In this document: one piece after another, positions 10,025 through 19,398 of the stretch | Layout of the letters: every line of letters begins with the position of its first letter | Position numbering within the stretch: the first letter of the stretch is position 1 | DNA from: Candidatus Pantoea soli | Lineage (GTDB): Bacteria; Pseudomonadota; Gammaproteobacteria; Enterobacterales; Enterobacteriaceae | DNA length: 64,000 nt | NCBI RefSeq assembly: GCF_007833795.1 | Contig: NZ_CP032702.1 | Coordinates: 2,976,001 to 3,040,000, forward strand | Reading direction: 5' to 3' | The notes under the pieces: model-generated | Databases searched by the model: none | Told to the model about the DNA's origin: nothing | The model's input: the letters and a program-made list of their open reading frames with translations, nothing else | Program-made: the position numbers and the translations under genes

Positions 10025-10186
10025 GCGGTGGTATCCGGCAGGCAGCAAGAGACAGGCCTGCCAGCATAGCATGCCCGGTCGCGCGCACTAAAGTGTGGCG
10101 ACATGGCTGAATTTCCCCGCTTTTGCGACAGCGCTGGCATTCTGCCGGGTTGCGGCCCCGGGGCTTTTCCGTAACACTGGTGGCAT

Positions 10187-10202
10187 GTGTAAACGTTTTC
10201 CC
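10187..10202. promoter_or_regulatory. Candidate GalR operator
   Basis: GTGTAAACGTTTTCCC matches the gal operator consensus GTGNAANCGNTTNCAC at 11 of the 12 fixed positions. It lies 17-32 bases upstream of the galR ATG, where bound repressor would block transcription or the ribosome site. GalR is known to repress its own gene in E. coli. Confidence 0.65.
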
Positions 10203-10218
10203 GGATGTCGGTAATTGC

Positions 10219-11220
10219 ATGGCTACCATTAAGGATGTTGCTCGCCTCGCCGGGGTTTCGGTCGCGACCGTTTCCCGCGTCATCAACCACTCACCCAAAG
10301 CCAGCGAGAGCTCCCGCCTCGCCGTAAACCAGGCCATGGAGCAGCTGCAGTATCACCCGAACGCCAATGCACGCGCGCTGGCGCAGCAATCCACCGAGAC
10401 GCTGGGACTGGTGGTGGGCGATGTTTCCGATCCGTTTTTCGGGGCCATGGTTAAGGCCGTGGATGAAGTGGCCGGGCAGACCGGCAACTTTCTGCTGATT
10501 GGTAACGGTTACCATAACGAGCAGAAAGAGCGTCAGGCCATTGAGCAGCTGATGCGCCACCGCTGTGCGGCGCTGGTGGTCCATGCCAAAAAAGTTCCGG
10601 ATGACGATCTGGAAGTGCTGATGAAGCAGGTGCCGGGCATGGTACTGCTGAATCGTCTGCTGAAAGGGTTTGAAGCGCGCTGCATTGCGCTGGATGACCG
10701 CTACGGTGCCTGGCTGGCCACGCGCCATCTGATCCAGCAGGGCCATACGCAGATTGGTTTTATCTGCTCTACGCACACCATTTCTGACGCTGAAGAGCGG
10801 CTGCAGGGCTATTACGATGCGCTGAAAGAGCACGGCCTGCCGAGTAACGACCGGCTGGTGGCCTGGGGTGAGCCCGATGAAGTGGGCGGCGAACAGGCGA
10901 TGACGGAGCTGCTGGGCCGCGGGAAACCGCTGAGCGCGGTGGCCTGCTACAACGATTCCATGGCCGCCGGTGCGCTGGCGGTGCTGAGCGATAACGGGGT
11001 CAACGTTCCGGAAGCGATGTCGCTGATCGGTTTTGATGATGTGCTGGTGTCACGCTATGTGCGGCCGCGGCTGACCACGGTGCGCTATCCGATTGTGACC
11101 ATGGCGCAGCAGGCCGCTCAGCTGGCGCTGGCGCTGGCAAACGGCACGCCGCTGCCGGAAGTGACCAATATGTTCAGTCCGACGCTGGTACGCCGTCATT
11201 CAGTCAGCGGTCCGGGGTAA
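10219..11220 (+). CDS. galR: GalR, galactose-operon transcriptional repressor
   Basis: 333-residue LacI-family repressor, E. coli length 343. The N-terminal LacI helix-turn-helix reads MATIKDVARLAGVSVATVSR, followed by the hinge and the periplasmic-binding-like sugar domain, with DVSDPFFGAMVKAV and NGYHNEQKERQAIEQL as in E. coli GalR. The start at 10219 gives the family N-terminus; an in-frame ATG at 10123 would add 32 unrelated residues. It binds D-galactose and controls gal genes. Position beside lysA/lysR and next to omr sRNAs matches E. coli synteny. A GalR-type operator sits just upstream, implying autorepression. Convergent with the GNAT gene, 40 bases apart. Confidence 0.93.
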   Translation: MATIKDVARLAGVSVATVSRVINHSPKASESSRLAVNQAMEQLQYHPNANARALAQQSTETLGLVVGDVSDPFFGAMVKAVDEVAGQTGNFLLIGNGYHNEQKERQAIEQLMRHRCAALVVHAKKVPDDDLEVLMKQVPGMVLLNRLLKGFEARCIALDDRYGAWLATRHLIQQGHTQIGFICSTHTISDAEERLQGYYDALKEHGLPSNDRLVAWGEPDEVGGEQAMTELLGRGKPLSAVACYNDSMAAGALAVLSDNGVNVPEAMSLIGFDDVLVSRYVRPRLTTVRYPIVTMAQQAAQLALALANGTPLPEVTNMFSPTLVRRHSVSGPG

Positions 11221-11260
11221 CCCGGCACGCCTGATGCCCGCGCGGCCGGCCACGCCTCTG

Positions 11261-11713
11261 CTACACGCGCTGCGCATACACCCTGACGCGGAGGTCCGGA
11301 AACTCCAGCGCTTCACACTGATACTCCCAGCCAAAGCGCTCGTAGTAGCCGCCAAAGGTTGACCATAGCCATACCTGTTCATGCCCGCGCTCGCGGGCAT
11401 ACGCCAGTACGTGCTGCTGCAGCGCGGCGCTCAGGCCGCTGCCACGCGCGGCTTCGGTGATGTAAAGCGCAGCGACCCACGGCGAGAGATCCTGCCGGCT
11501 GATCAGATCGCAGCGCCAGAACCCTACCGTGCCAAGCGGCGTGTCATCCGCATCCAGCGCGACAAAGGTCACCGGAAAATCGGCCCCGTGCAGGCTGCTG
11601 CGGATAATACTGTCGTAAAACTCCCGCGCGGTACCCGCCCCGAAGGCCTGCCACAGCCAGTCGGTAAGCTGGCTGGCGTGATGCGGCACGGCGCTGAGCG
11701 GCACGATACGCAT
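11261..11713 (-). CDS. GNAT-family N-acetyltransferase
   Basis: 150-residue single-domain GNAT protein. The acetyl-CoA binding region is visible as LYITEAARGSGLSAAL (motif A, R/Q-x-x-G-x-A/G type: ARGSGL), with the usual beta-strand VALDADDTPLGTVGFW before it and YYERFGWEY near the C-terminus. Its ATG (11711-11713) overlaps the lysA stop codon by one base (TGATG), so it is co-transcribed and probably translationally coupled with diaminopimelate decarboxylase. The substrate is unknown. The coupling hints at a small amine or amino acid but proves nothing. E. coli has no gene here between galR and lysA. Confidence 0.8.
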   Translation of the reverse strand: MRIVPLSAVPHHASQLTDWLWQAFGAGTAREFYDSIIRSSLHGADFPVTFVALDADDTPLGTVGFWRCDLISRQDLSPWVAALYITEAARGSGLSAALQQHVLAYARERGHEQVWLWSTFGGYYERFGWEYQCEALEFPDLRVRVYAQRV

Positions 11714-12966
11714 CAGTTCAGCTCCAGCGCCAGCAGCTCCTGAATGGTTTGCGCGCGGCGGATCTCGCGCGCCTGACCGTTTTCAAACAGCACTTCCGGA
11801 ATCAGCGGCCGGCTGTTGTAGTTGGATGACATAGAGGCGCCGTAAGCCCCGGTATCATGGAACACCAGATAGTCACCTGGCTGCGCCGCCGGCAGCGCGC
11901 GCGTTTCCACTTTGCCGCCCTCCAGCTGGGTAAACACATCCCCGGATTCGCACAGCGGGCCTGCCACCACGCTCTCGATCGTGGCCTCGCCAGGCGCGCG
12001 GCCATCCGCCGGCAGCAGGGAGATATGGTGATAACTGCCGTACATGGCCGGACGCATCAGATCGCTGAAGCCGGCATCCACCAGCACAAAGTGGCGGCTG
12101 CCCATCTGTTTAACCGCCCGCACCTGCGACACCAGCACGCCCGCTTCCGCGACGAGGAAACGCCCCGGTTCAATTTCCAGCGTCACCGGGTGGCCCAGAT
12201 GCGCAGCGATGCGTTCACGCGCCTGATTCCACAAACCGAAATAGTGCCGGGTGTCGATCGCCTCTTCACCGACGCGGTAAGGAATCGATAACCCGCCGCC
12301 GGCAGAAATCGCCTGCAGATCCTGGCCGAAGGCGATCACCTGCGCCACCATCGCGTCACACACCTGCTGCAGGTGGCCGTAATCCACGCCGGAACCAATG
12401 TGCATATGCAGGCCAACCAGCTGCAGCCCGTGCTGCTGAATCGCGGCCAGCGCCAGCGGCAGATCGCTGTGCCAGATGCCGTGTTTGCTGTTTTCCCCGC
12501 CGGTGTTGGTTTTCTGGCTGTGACCATGCCCAAAACCGGGGTTGATGCGCAGCCACACTTTGTGACCAGGCGAGACCGCGCCGAGCTGATGCAGCATATC
12601 CACTGAACCGGCATTCACCGGCACGTGCAGCGCGGCGACACGCGAAAGCGTCGGCGCATCAAACACGTCAGCGGTGAAAACAATCTCGTCGCCGCCCGGC
12701 AGGTAACCGGCGGCCAGCGCCCGCTCAATTTCGCCCAGCGACACGGCATCAACCCGGACGCCCGCGGCGCGCATCAGGCGCAGAATATGGATGTTCGAGC
12801 AGGCTTTCTGCGCAAAGCGCACCACATCAAACGCGCTGAGCTGGGCAATCCGCTCACGGATAACTGCCGCATCGTAGGCCCAGAAAGGCGTGGAGTAACG
12901 CTGCGCCAGCGGCAGCAGGCTGGCGGCATTCAGCGCGGTTTCAGTGGTCGTCAGGGGACGTGGCAT
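11713..12966 (-). CDS. lysA: LysA, diaminopimelate decarboxylase
   Basis: PLP enzyme that decarboxylates meso-diaminopimelate to L-lysine, the last step of lysine synthesis. 417 residues (E. coli 420). Fold-type III decarboxylase: FAQKACSN carries the PLP lysine K54, HMHIGSG around 188-194, SAGGGLS around 221-227 (phosphate binding), EPGRF around 266-270, and the catalytic CESGD (C339) near the C-terminus. Divergent from lysR over 109 bases, the classical arrangement in which LysR with diaminopimelate activates lysA. Its stop overlaps the start of the downstream GNAT gene. Confidence 0.96.
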   Translation of the reverse strand: MPRPLTTTETALNAASLLPLAQRYSTPFWAYDAAVIRERIAQLSAFDVVRFAQKACSNIHILRLMRAAGVRVDAVSLGEIERALAAGYLPGGDEIVFTADVFDAPTLSRVAALHVPVNAGSVDMLHQLGAVSPGHKVWLRINPGFGHGHSQKTNTGGENSKHGIWHSDLPLALAAIQQHGLQLVGLHMHIGSGVDYGHLQQVCDAMVAQVIAFGQDLQAISAGGGLSIPYRVGEEAIDTRHYFGLWNQARERIAAHLGHPVTLEIEPGRFLVAEAGVLVSQVRAVKQMGSRHFVLVDAGFSDLMRPAMYGSYHHISLLPADGRAPGEATIESVVAGPLCESGDVFTQLEGGKVETRALPAAQPGDYLVFHDTGAYGASMSSNYNSRPLIPEVLFENGQAREIRRAQTIQELLALELN

Positions 12967-13075
12967 GGTGATTCTCCTCAGTCAATGAGGCCATTTAGCC
13001 ACACGGCAGCGATGCAGAAAAATATCTGTTTTGGCAGCAGCTATGCAAATATGATATGGGTGCACGGAGGAAGCG
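12967..13075. promoter_or_regulatory. lysA-lysR divergent promoter region
   Basis: 109-base spacer that must hold both promoters and the LysR-binding region. An AT-rich stretch with ATAT half-elements (about 13018-13058) sits near the lysR side. The lysR ribosome site GGAGGAAG lies at 13066-13073. No lysine riboswitch fits in this space. Confidence 0.5.
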
Positions 13076-13996
13076 ATGGCAAAAATTAACTGGCGGCACA
13101 TAGAGATTTTTCACGCGGTGATGACCAGCGGTAACCTGACGCAGGCGGCAACGCTGCTGCATACCTCGCAGCCCACCGTCAGCCGCGAGCTGGCGCGTCT
13201 GGAGCAGCAGCTGGGACTGCAGCTGTTTGAACGGGTGCGCGGCCGCCTGCAGCCCACCGTGCAGGGGCTGCGGCTGTATGAGGAGGTGCAGCGGTCGTGG
13301 TACGGGCTGGATCGCATCATGGATGCGGCTGAAGGGCTGCGCCAGTTCAGGCAGGGTGAACTCTCCATCGCCTGCCTGCCGGTGTTCTCGCAGTCGCTGC
13401 TGCCACCACTGCTGCAGCCCTTTTTACAGCGCTATCCACAGGTGAGCCTGAATATTATCCCGCAGGAGTCGCCGCTGCTGGAGGAGTGGCTGTCGGCACA
13501 GCGTTACGATCTGGGGCTGACCGAAACCCAGCACGCGCCGGCCGGGACACAGCGCGTGCCGCTGCTGACCTGCGACGAAGTGTGCGTCCTGCCGCCGCAG
13601 CACCCGCTGTGCGCACGCACGGTGCTGACCCCGCAGGATTTTCACGGTGAAAACTATGTCAGCCTGTCGCGCAGCGACAGCTATCGCCAGTTGCTGGATG
13701 CGCTGTTTCATGAGCAGGGTGTGGAGCGGCGCCTGGTGCTGGAGACGCACAGCGCCGCTTCGGTATGCGCGATGGTGCGCGCCGGGGTGGGTATTTCTAT
13801 CGTTAATCCGCTTACTGCACTGGATTACGCGGCGAGCGGCGTGGTGATGCGTCAGTTCAGCGTGGCGGTGCCGTTTACCGTCAGTCTGGTACGGCCGCAG
13901 CACCGCCCGGCTTCAGCGCTGGTGGATCACTTCTGCGACCACCTGCAGCAGCAGGTGGCCACCTTTCCCCAGCAGATCGCCGCCCGGCTGGCTTAG
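13076..13996 (+). CDS. lysR: LysR, activator of lysA
   Basis: 306-residue LysR-type regulator, the family's founding member. N-terminal winged helix with IEIFHAVMTSGNLTQAA and TSQPTVSRELARLE (about 8-48), then the two-lobed effector domain (about 90-295). Divergent from lysA, so it should activate lysA when diaminopimelate accumulates and repress itself. The start is supported by a strong GGAGGAAG ribosome site. Its TAG overlaps the TAA of the convergent MFS gene by 4 bases. Confidence 0.93.
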   Translation: MAKINWRHIEIFHAVMTSGNLTQAATLLHTSQPTVSRELARLEQQLGLQLFERVRGRLQPTVQGLRLYEEVQRSWYGLDRIMDAAEGLRQFRQGELSIACLPVFSQSLLPPLLQPFLQRYPQVSLNIIPQESPLLEEWLSAQRYDLGLTETQHAPAGTQRVPLLTCDEVCVLPPQHPLCARTVLTPQDFHGENYVSLSRSDSYRQLLDALFHEQGVERRLVLETHSAASVCAMVRAGVGISIVNPLTALDYAASGVVMRQFSVAVPFTVSLVRPQHRPASALVDHFCDHLQQQVATFPQQIAARLA

Positions 13997-15156
13997 GCGC
14001 GTACCGTCTCGCCCTGCCCGCCGGTTTTGCGGAAGGTCAGCAGACACACCAGCAGCCCTGCCGCGGCCAGCGCCGCCGCCGCGACCGGTACCGACGTCAG
14101 GCCATAGCCTTTATCGATGACCGCGCCGCCGACCCATGCGCCCAGCGCGTTACCGACGTTGAAAGCCGAGATATTCAGCGTGGAAACCAGGTTCGGCGCA
14201 TCTTTACCGTGGCGCACCACGTTGATTTGCAGGCCCGGCACCGTGGCAAATGTCGCCATCGCCCACAGGAACAGCGTGATTTCCGCCAGCCACAGCGCAT
14301 GACTGGTCCAGCTGAACAGCAGAGAAAAGACCGCGATCAGCGTAAAGCTGAGGATCAGGCTGAACGACACTTTCCAGTCCGCCAGCTTGCCGCCCAGAAT
14401 GTTACCCACCGTCAGGCCGGCGCCAATCAGGAACAGCGTCCAGCTGACGCCGCGATTGCTGATGCCGGTGACCTGCAGCAGCAGCGGCGCGATATAGCTG
14501 AACAGCGCAAACATCGCCGCGGCAAAACACACCGTCATCAGCAGCGACAGCCACAGCCGGCCGTTGGCCAGCGCGCTGACTTCACGGGCCAGATGCACCG
14601 GTTTTTCATCTTTGTTGGTGGGCAGGCTGACGATCAGGGCGATAAAAGCAAGGATGCCGATTATCGCCACGCCCCAGAAGGTGGCGCGCCAGCCAAACAG
14701 CTGTCCGAACCAGGTACCGAGCGGCACGCCCAGCACATTAGCCAGCGTCAGGCCGGTGAACATCAGCGCAACCGCTGAGGCCTGGCGGCCAGGCGCTACC
14801 AGACTTGCGGCCACCACCGCCCCGATACCAAAGAACGCACCGTGACACAGCGCGGTGACCACGCGCGCCAGCATCAGCAGGTTATAGCTGTATGCCAGCG
14901 CACAAAGCGCATTGCCGATGATAAAGATGATCATCAGCAGAATCAGGGTCCGCTTGCGTGGCAGCTTCGCCGTCAGCAGCGCCATAATTGGCGCGCCGAT
15001 AGCCACACCCAGCGCATAGCCGCTGATGAGCCATCCCGCTGAAGGAATGGTTACCTGCAGATCGCCCGCCACGTCCGGCAGCAATCCCATGATAACGAAC
15101 TCCGTGGTGCCGATGGCGAACGCACTCAGCGCCAGCGCCAGTAATGCAACAGGCAT
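13993..15156 (-). CDS. MFS transporter, DHA1 family (YdhP/AraJ-like)
   Basis: 387 residues with about 12 hydrophobic segments. The start at 15156 is chosen because GGGAGAG lies 7 bases upstream and the protein then begins with MPVALLALALSAFAIGTTEF, the usual DHA1 opening; an ATG 14 codons earlier lacks a ribosome site. The inter-helix 2/3 motif region reads LTAKLPRKRTLI. It resembles the YdhP and AraJ exporters of E. coli, proton-driven efflux of sugars or drugs of unknown identity. It replaces the ygeA-araE genes that follow lysR in E. coli. Convergent with lysR. Confidence 0.82.
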   Translation of the reverse strand: MPVALLALALSAFAIGTTEFVIMGLLPDVAGDLQVTIPSAGWLISGYALGVAIGAPIMALLTAKLPRKRTLILLMIIFIIGNALCALAYSYNLLMLARVVTALCHGAFFGIGAVVAASLVAPGRQASAVALMFTGLTLANVLGVPLGTWFGQLFGWRATFWGVAIIGILAFIALIVSLPTNKDEKPVHLAREVSALANGRLWLSLLMTVCFAAAMFALFSYIAPLLLQVTGISNRGVSWTLFLIGAGLTVGNILGGKLADWKVSFSLILSFTLIAVFSLLFSWTSHALWLAEITLFLWAMATFATVPGLQINVVRHGKDAPNLVSTLNISAFNVGNALGAWVGGAVIDKGYGLTSVPVAAAALAAAGLLVCLLTFRKTGGQGETVRA

Positions 15157-15522
15157 AACACACTCTCCCAAGATAATTTTGCAGGCGAACCGCATCACGA
15201 ACGCGATGCGGTAAAACGGACGCTTGTTAGAATTTGAACTGCGTCACAACGTGCCATTAAAGCACAGCTCCCCGCCTGCAACCACCCGGTGCAGAGCAAG
15301 GCTATTTTGCTTCTCAGGCAATAATCGCCCGGCGAAAAAGTGTCTCTGGCGAAGCACTGAGACAGCGCGCTGATAACACGCTACGCTTGATAACAGGTTT
15401 TGACCGCCGTCACGGCAGCGTGGCTTTTGCTGCCAAATCAGGCAGTAAAGGATAGGCGCGCAGTGCCGATACCCCAATGGATTGCCCGGTAAGACGGTGC
15501 CAGAAAACAGGGGGAAACACGT
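15157..15522. other. Intergenic region between the MFS gene and the trypsin-like lipoprotein
   Basis: 366 bases holding two divergent promoters. The ribosome site CAGGGGG for the lipoprotein lies at about 15508-15514. No RNA gene, operator or repeat was recognised. Confidence 0.4.
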
Positions 15523-16149
15523 ATGCGATGGATCATCGTGCTGACGTTCGGCTGCCTGAGCGGCTGTTCCGTTGGGCATTACGAGTACAGCCAGGAAGCG
15601 GCCAGACGTGTCGATATGACGGTTACCGGCATTCCGACCGTGCTGGGAGTCGGTGCGCTGGGCACCACGATTCCGCTGACCCGGGACTACAGTCTGACGG
15701 CGGCACACGTAGCGAAATATTCGCTGTATCGGGTGAAAGCCTGGCACCCGGAGTGTGATATCGCCGTGGTGTATCACAAAAATCCGGAAGTCGGGCTGCC
15801 GCCGCCGTTTCGCAACAGCCATATCGGCGACAACGTGAATCTGTATGGTTACAGCTTTATTTCCGCCCTGCCGGTGGCCTCAAGCGGTAAAAACCTGATC
15901 AATACGACGCTGGCGAATAGCTGGAATAAAGCCAGCTGCGTGGTGGTTGCCGCCAACGCCGGGGTGGTAAAGGGGATGTCAGGCGGTGCCGTGTATAACG
16001 CCAGCGACGATACGCTGGCCGGCGTGATTGTGGGGTACAGCAGCCGGATTGACGACAACCAGAGCGGCAAGACGCTGTATAAGGATGTTGCCCTCTATGT
16101 GCCTTATGCACGGTTTCAGGCGTGGCTGGAAGGGGTCATGAAGTCGTAG
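15523..16149 (+). CDS. Trypsin-like serine protease, predicted lipoprotein
   Basis: 208 residues. The short signal peptide ends in the lipobox L12-S-G-C15, so it should be a lipoprotein; Ser at +2 favours outer-membrane sorting. A chymotrypsin-fold triad can be read: H62 in TAAHV, D79 in CDIAVVY and S153 in GMSGGAV. Spacing is compressed compared with DegP-type proteases and there is no PDZ domain. Role unknown; a periplasmic or surface protease is the simplest reading. The ribosome site CAGGGGG supports this ATG. It stands alone, convergent with lysS. No E. coli K-12 gene occupies this place, so it is probably lineage-specific. Confidence 0.75.
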   Translation: MRWIIVLTFGCLSGCSVGHYEYSQEAARRVDMTVTGIPTVLGVGALGTTIPLTRDYSLTAAHVAKYSLYRVKAWHPECDIAVVYHKNPEVGLPPPFRNSHIGDNVNLYGYSFISALPVASSGKNLINTTLANSWNKASCVVVAANAGVVKGMSGGAVYNASDDTLAGVIVGYSSRIDDNQSGKTLYKDVALYVPYARFQAWLEGVMKS

Positions 16150-16218
16150 CGCTCAGGGCGCCAGCGGGGGCACGCTGCTGCCCTCGCCTGACGGAAAGGG
16201 CAGCAGGGGTGAGACGTG

Positions 16219-17739
16219 TTATTTCGCGGTCGGACGCAGTGCCGGGAACAGGATCACATCACGGATGGTGTGGCTGTTGGTAAACAGCATAACCATGCGG
16301 TCGATACCGATGCCCAGACCTGCGGTCGGCGGCAGACCGTGCTCCAGCGCAGTAACATAATCTTCGTCGTAGAACATGGCTTCGTCATCGCCGGCGTCTT
16401 TGGCGTTAACCTGCTGCAGGAAACGCTCAGCCTGGTCTTCCGCATCGTTCAGCTCGGAGAAGCCGTTACCGATTTCGCGGCCGCCAATGAAGAACTCAAA
16501 GCGGTCGGTGATTTCCGGGTTTTCGTCATTGCGACGCGCCAGCGGCGACACTTCAGCCGGATATTCGGTAATGAAGGTCGGCTGAATCAGATGCGCTTCG
16601 GCCGTCTCTTCGAAGATTTCGGTCACGACGCGGCCCAGCCCCCAGCTCTTCTCCACTTTGATGTGCAGTGCCTGCGCAATGGCCACCGCTTTATCAAAAT
16701 CGTCCAGATCGGCGAGGTCGGTTTCCGGGCGGTATTTTTTGATCGCTTCACGCATGGTGAGCTTCTCAAACGGCTTGCCGAAATCGAAGGTGTGCTCACC
16801 GTACGGCACTTCGGTGGTGCCCAGAACGTCCTGCGCCAGGGTGCGGAACAGGCTCTCCGTCAGTTCGATCAGATCTTTGTAATCCGCATACGCCATATAG
16901 AGTTCCATCATGGTGAACTCCGGATTGTGGCGCGGCGAGATACCTTCGTTACGGAAGTTACGGTTGATCTCAAACACGCGATCAAACCCGCCGACCACCA
17001 GACGCTTCAGATACAGCTCCGGTGCGATACGCAGATACATATCGATATCCAGCGCATTGTGATGGGTAATGAACGGACGCGCCGAAGCCCCGCCCGGAAT
17101 GACCTGCATCATTGGCGTTTCCACTTCCATGAAGTCGCGGCTGACCATGAACTGGCGAATGCCGGCCATGATGCGGGAGCGCACTTTGAAAGTGTGACGC
17201 GATTCGTCGTTGGAGATCAGATCAAGGTAACGCTGACGATAGCGGGTTTCCTGGTCAGCCAGACCGTGGAATTTGTCCGGCAGCGGGCGCAGGGCTTTGG
17301 TCAGCAGACGCAGCGCAGAGATATGGATCGACAGCTCGCCGGTTTTGGTTTTGAACAGCTTACCGCGTGCGCCGAGGATATCGCCCAGATCCCACTTTTT
17401 AAACTGCTCGTTGTAGACGCCTTCAGGCAGATCGTCACGGGAAACGTAGATCTGAATCTGGCCGCCAACGTCCTGCAGGGTGGCAAACGACGCTTTACCC
17501 ATGATGCGGCGGGTCATCATACGGCCCGCGACGCTGACCTCAACGCCGAGCGCTTCCAGCTCTTCATTGCTCTTGTCGTCGTAGCGTGCATGCAGCTGAT
17601 CAGAAGTGGCATCACGGCGGAAATCGTTAGGAAACGCCACGCCCTTTTCACGCAGCGCGCTGAGTTTTTCGCGACGCGCTTTCAGTTCGTTGTTTAACTC
17701 AAGGGCGGCATCAGCGCTCTGCGGTTGTTGTTCAGACAT
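16219..17739 (-). CDS. lysS: LysS, lysyl-tRNA synthetase (class II)
   Basis: 506 residues (E. coli LysS 505). Charges tRNA-Lys. N-terminal OB-fold anticodon-binding domain (about 60-150, [19 protein letters not shown]), then the class II core: motif 1 [10 protein letters not shown], motif 2 [20 protein letters not shown] and motif 3 [12 protein letters not shown] near the C-terminus. Nine bases downstream of prfB on the same strand, the conserved prfB-lysS operon. Confidence 0.97.
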   Translation of the reverse strand: MSEQQPQSADAALELNNELKARREKLSALREKGVAFPNDFRRDATSDQLHARYDDKSNEELEALGVEVSVAGRMMTRRIMGKASFATLQDVGGQIQIYVSRDDLPEGVYNEQFKKWDLGDILGARGKLFKTKTGELSIHISALRLLTKALRPLPDKFHGLADQETRYRQRYLDLISNDESRHTFKVRSRIMAGIRQFMVSRDFMEVETPMMQVIPGGASARPFITHHNALDIDMYLRIAPELYLKRLVVGGFDRVFEINRNFRNEGISPRHNPEFTMMELYMAYADYKDLIELTESLFRTLAQDVLGTTEVPYGEHTFDFGKPFEKLTMREAIKKYRPETDLADLDDFDKAVAIAQALHIKVEKSWGLGRVVTEIFEETAEAHLIQPTFITEYPAEVSPLARRNDENPEITDRFEFFIGGREIGNGFSELNDAEDQAERFLQQVNAKDAGDDEAMFYDEDYVTALEHGLPPTAGLGIGIDRMVMLFTNSHTIRDVILFPALRPTAK

Positions 17740-17748
17740 GTCGGTTCC

Positions 17749-18847
17749 TTATAGCCCTGCTTTTAAACTTGCTTCAATAAAACGGTCGAGATCGCCATCC
17801 AGCACCGCCTGAGTGTTGCGGGTTTCGACGCTGGTGCGCAGATCTTTAATGCGCGAATCGTCAAGCACGTATGAACGGATCTGGCTGCCCCAGCCGATAT
17901 CGGACTTGTTCTCTTCTGCAGCCTGCTTGTCCGCGTTTTTCTTCTGCATTTCATATTCATACAGCTTGGCGCGTAACTGCTTAAAGGCCTGATCTTTGTT
18001 CTTGTGCTGCGAACGGTCGTTCTGACACTGCACCACAATGTTGGTCGGCAGGTGGGTAATACGCACCGCAGACTCGGTTTTGTTGACGTGCTGACCGCCA
18101 GCACCCGACGCGCGATACACATCGATGCGCAGATCCGCCGGGTTGATTTCGATATCGATGTTGTCATCCACTTCCGGGTAGATAAACACCGAACTGAATG
18201 AGGTATGACGGCGGCCGCCGGAGTCGAACGGGCTTTTACGCACCAGACGGTGCACGCCGGTTTCCGTGCGCAGCCAGCCGTAGGCGTAATCACCAATGAT
18301 CTTGATGGTGGCGGATTTGGTGCCCGCCACTTCGCCTTCAGACTCTTCGATAATTTCGGTTTTAAAGCCTTTGGCTTCGGCCCAGCGCAGGTACATACGC
18401 AGCAGCATGCTGGCCCAGTCCTGCGCTTCCGTACCGCCGGAGCCGGCCTGAATATCCATGTAGCAGTCGGCGCTGTCGTACTCGCCAGAGAACATGCGAC
18501 GGAATTCCAGTTCGCCCAGCTTCACTTCCAGCGCGTCCAGCTCCGCCACCGCTTCGTTGAACGTCTCTTCGTCTTCTGCTTCTACGGCCAGATCCAGCAG
18601 GCCTTGCACATCTTCCAGCCCCTGATGCATCTGATCGAGGGTTTCGACCACCGCTTCCAGCGACGCACGTTCTTTACCCAGCGCCTGAGCGCGCTCAGGT
18701 TCATTCCAGACGTCCGGCTGTTCCAGCTCGGCGTTTACTTCTTCAAGACGTTCTTTCTTCGCATCGTAGTCAAAGATACCCCCTAAGAACGCCGCTGCGC
18801 TCGCTGAGATCCTGGATACGATTTTTGACCGGATTAATTTCAAACAT
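17749..18847 (-). CDS. prfB: PrfB, peptide chain release factor 2, with programmed +1 frameshift
   Basis: RF2 recognises UGA and UAA. Read with the frameshift it is 365 residues, the E. coli length: 25 codons from ATG 18847 to an in-frame UGA at 18772-18770, then the +1 frame to 17749. Key motifs are SPF (in RKSPFDSGG, stop-codon recognition) and GGQ (in [12 protein letters not shown], peptide release). A naive ORF in the main frame runs upstream to 19023, but those residues are not RF2-like; the true N-terminus MFEINPVKN is in the zero frame. Heads the prfB-lysS operon. The usual upstream partner recJ is separated from it here by an inserted autotransporter gene. Confidence 0.96.
18769..18784 (-). 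promoter_or_regulatory. prfB +1 programmed frameshift site
   Basis: Minus strand reads AGGGGGTATCTTTGAC: the internal Shine-Dalgarno-like AGGGGG (18784-18779), 3 bases, then the slippery CUU followed by UGA C. This is the same element as in E. coli. Low RF2 lets the ribosome slip at CUU and make full-length RF2, giving autoregulation. Confidence 0.96.
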
Positions 18848-19398
18848 GGCTTTTCAGTCTTTTTTGGCGATTCGGTGAGAGGAGATAAAAAGTAACGCGC
18901 TAGTCTACCCGAAAGTGCGCTTACTTTGTAGCTTTGCACGTCCCGGACGAATCCGCGCGTGCCACCGTGAAAAAAATTCCGCTGTTTTCTGGAAACCGGC
19001 GTCACGCTGCGCTTGCGCCCCACGGCCCGCGCCGGTTGCCTGCCTGAGCCCCTCCTCAGAATTTTCTTAGTAAACTGCGTCAGTACGCGTCAGGAAGAGC
19101 GAGTAAAGTCGATGATATTTATAAAAATTCCATGAAGAATGCCAGTTGAGAAATTTCCTTCAGACAAGGATGAATGGCGCGAGAAGCGATGCAGATGCCT
19201 TGTTGATCCGGCCATCAGTATGACCCGATCTGCCGTATGATTTTTGTGCTAACCCGGCATCTTACGCGCTTTGCGCCCGCTGTGCCTGTCTGTCAGCCAC
19301 GTTTTCTGGAACCTGCTTTACACACATGGAATACCTTTATCCCGGCCTGAATCTCTGAAAGGCCACTTAACATGCCCTGAGAGGCATGAGGAGCCGTC
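18848..19398. other. Intergenic region between prfB and the autotransporter
   Basis: 551 bases with promoters for prfB (minus) and the autotransporter (plus). The part at about 19080-19160 is more AT-rich than its surroundings, and a TATGAT -10-like hexamer lies near 19236. The autotransporter ribosome site GAGGAG is at about 19388-19393. No RNA gene or operator identified. Confidence 0.4.

Noticed and set aside
12967..13075. Lysine riboswitch before lysA
   Set aside because: Only 109 bases separate lysA and lysR, too short for the element, and the LysR arrangement explains the regulation.
16175..16206. Hairpin CTGCTGCCC / GGGCAGCAG after lysS as a terminator
   Set aside because: The loop is 14 bases and there is no U-tract on either strand.
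18848..19023. N-terminal extension of prfB in its main reading frame
   Set aside because: The RF2 N-terminus lies in the zero frame starting at 18847 and joins by the conserved +1 frameshift; the extension is not RF2-like.
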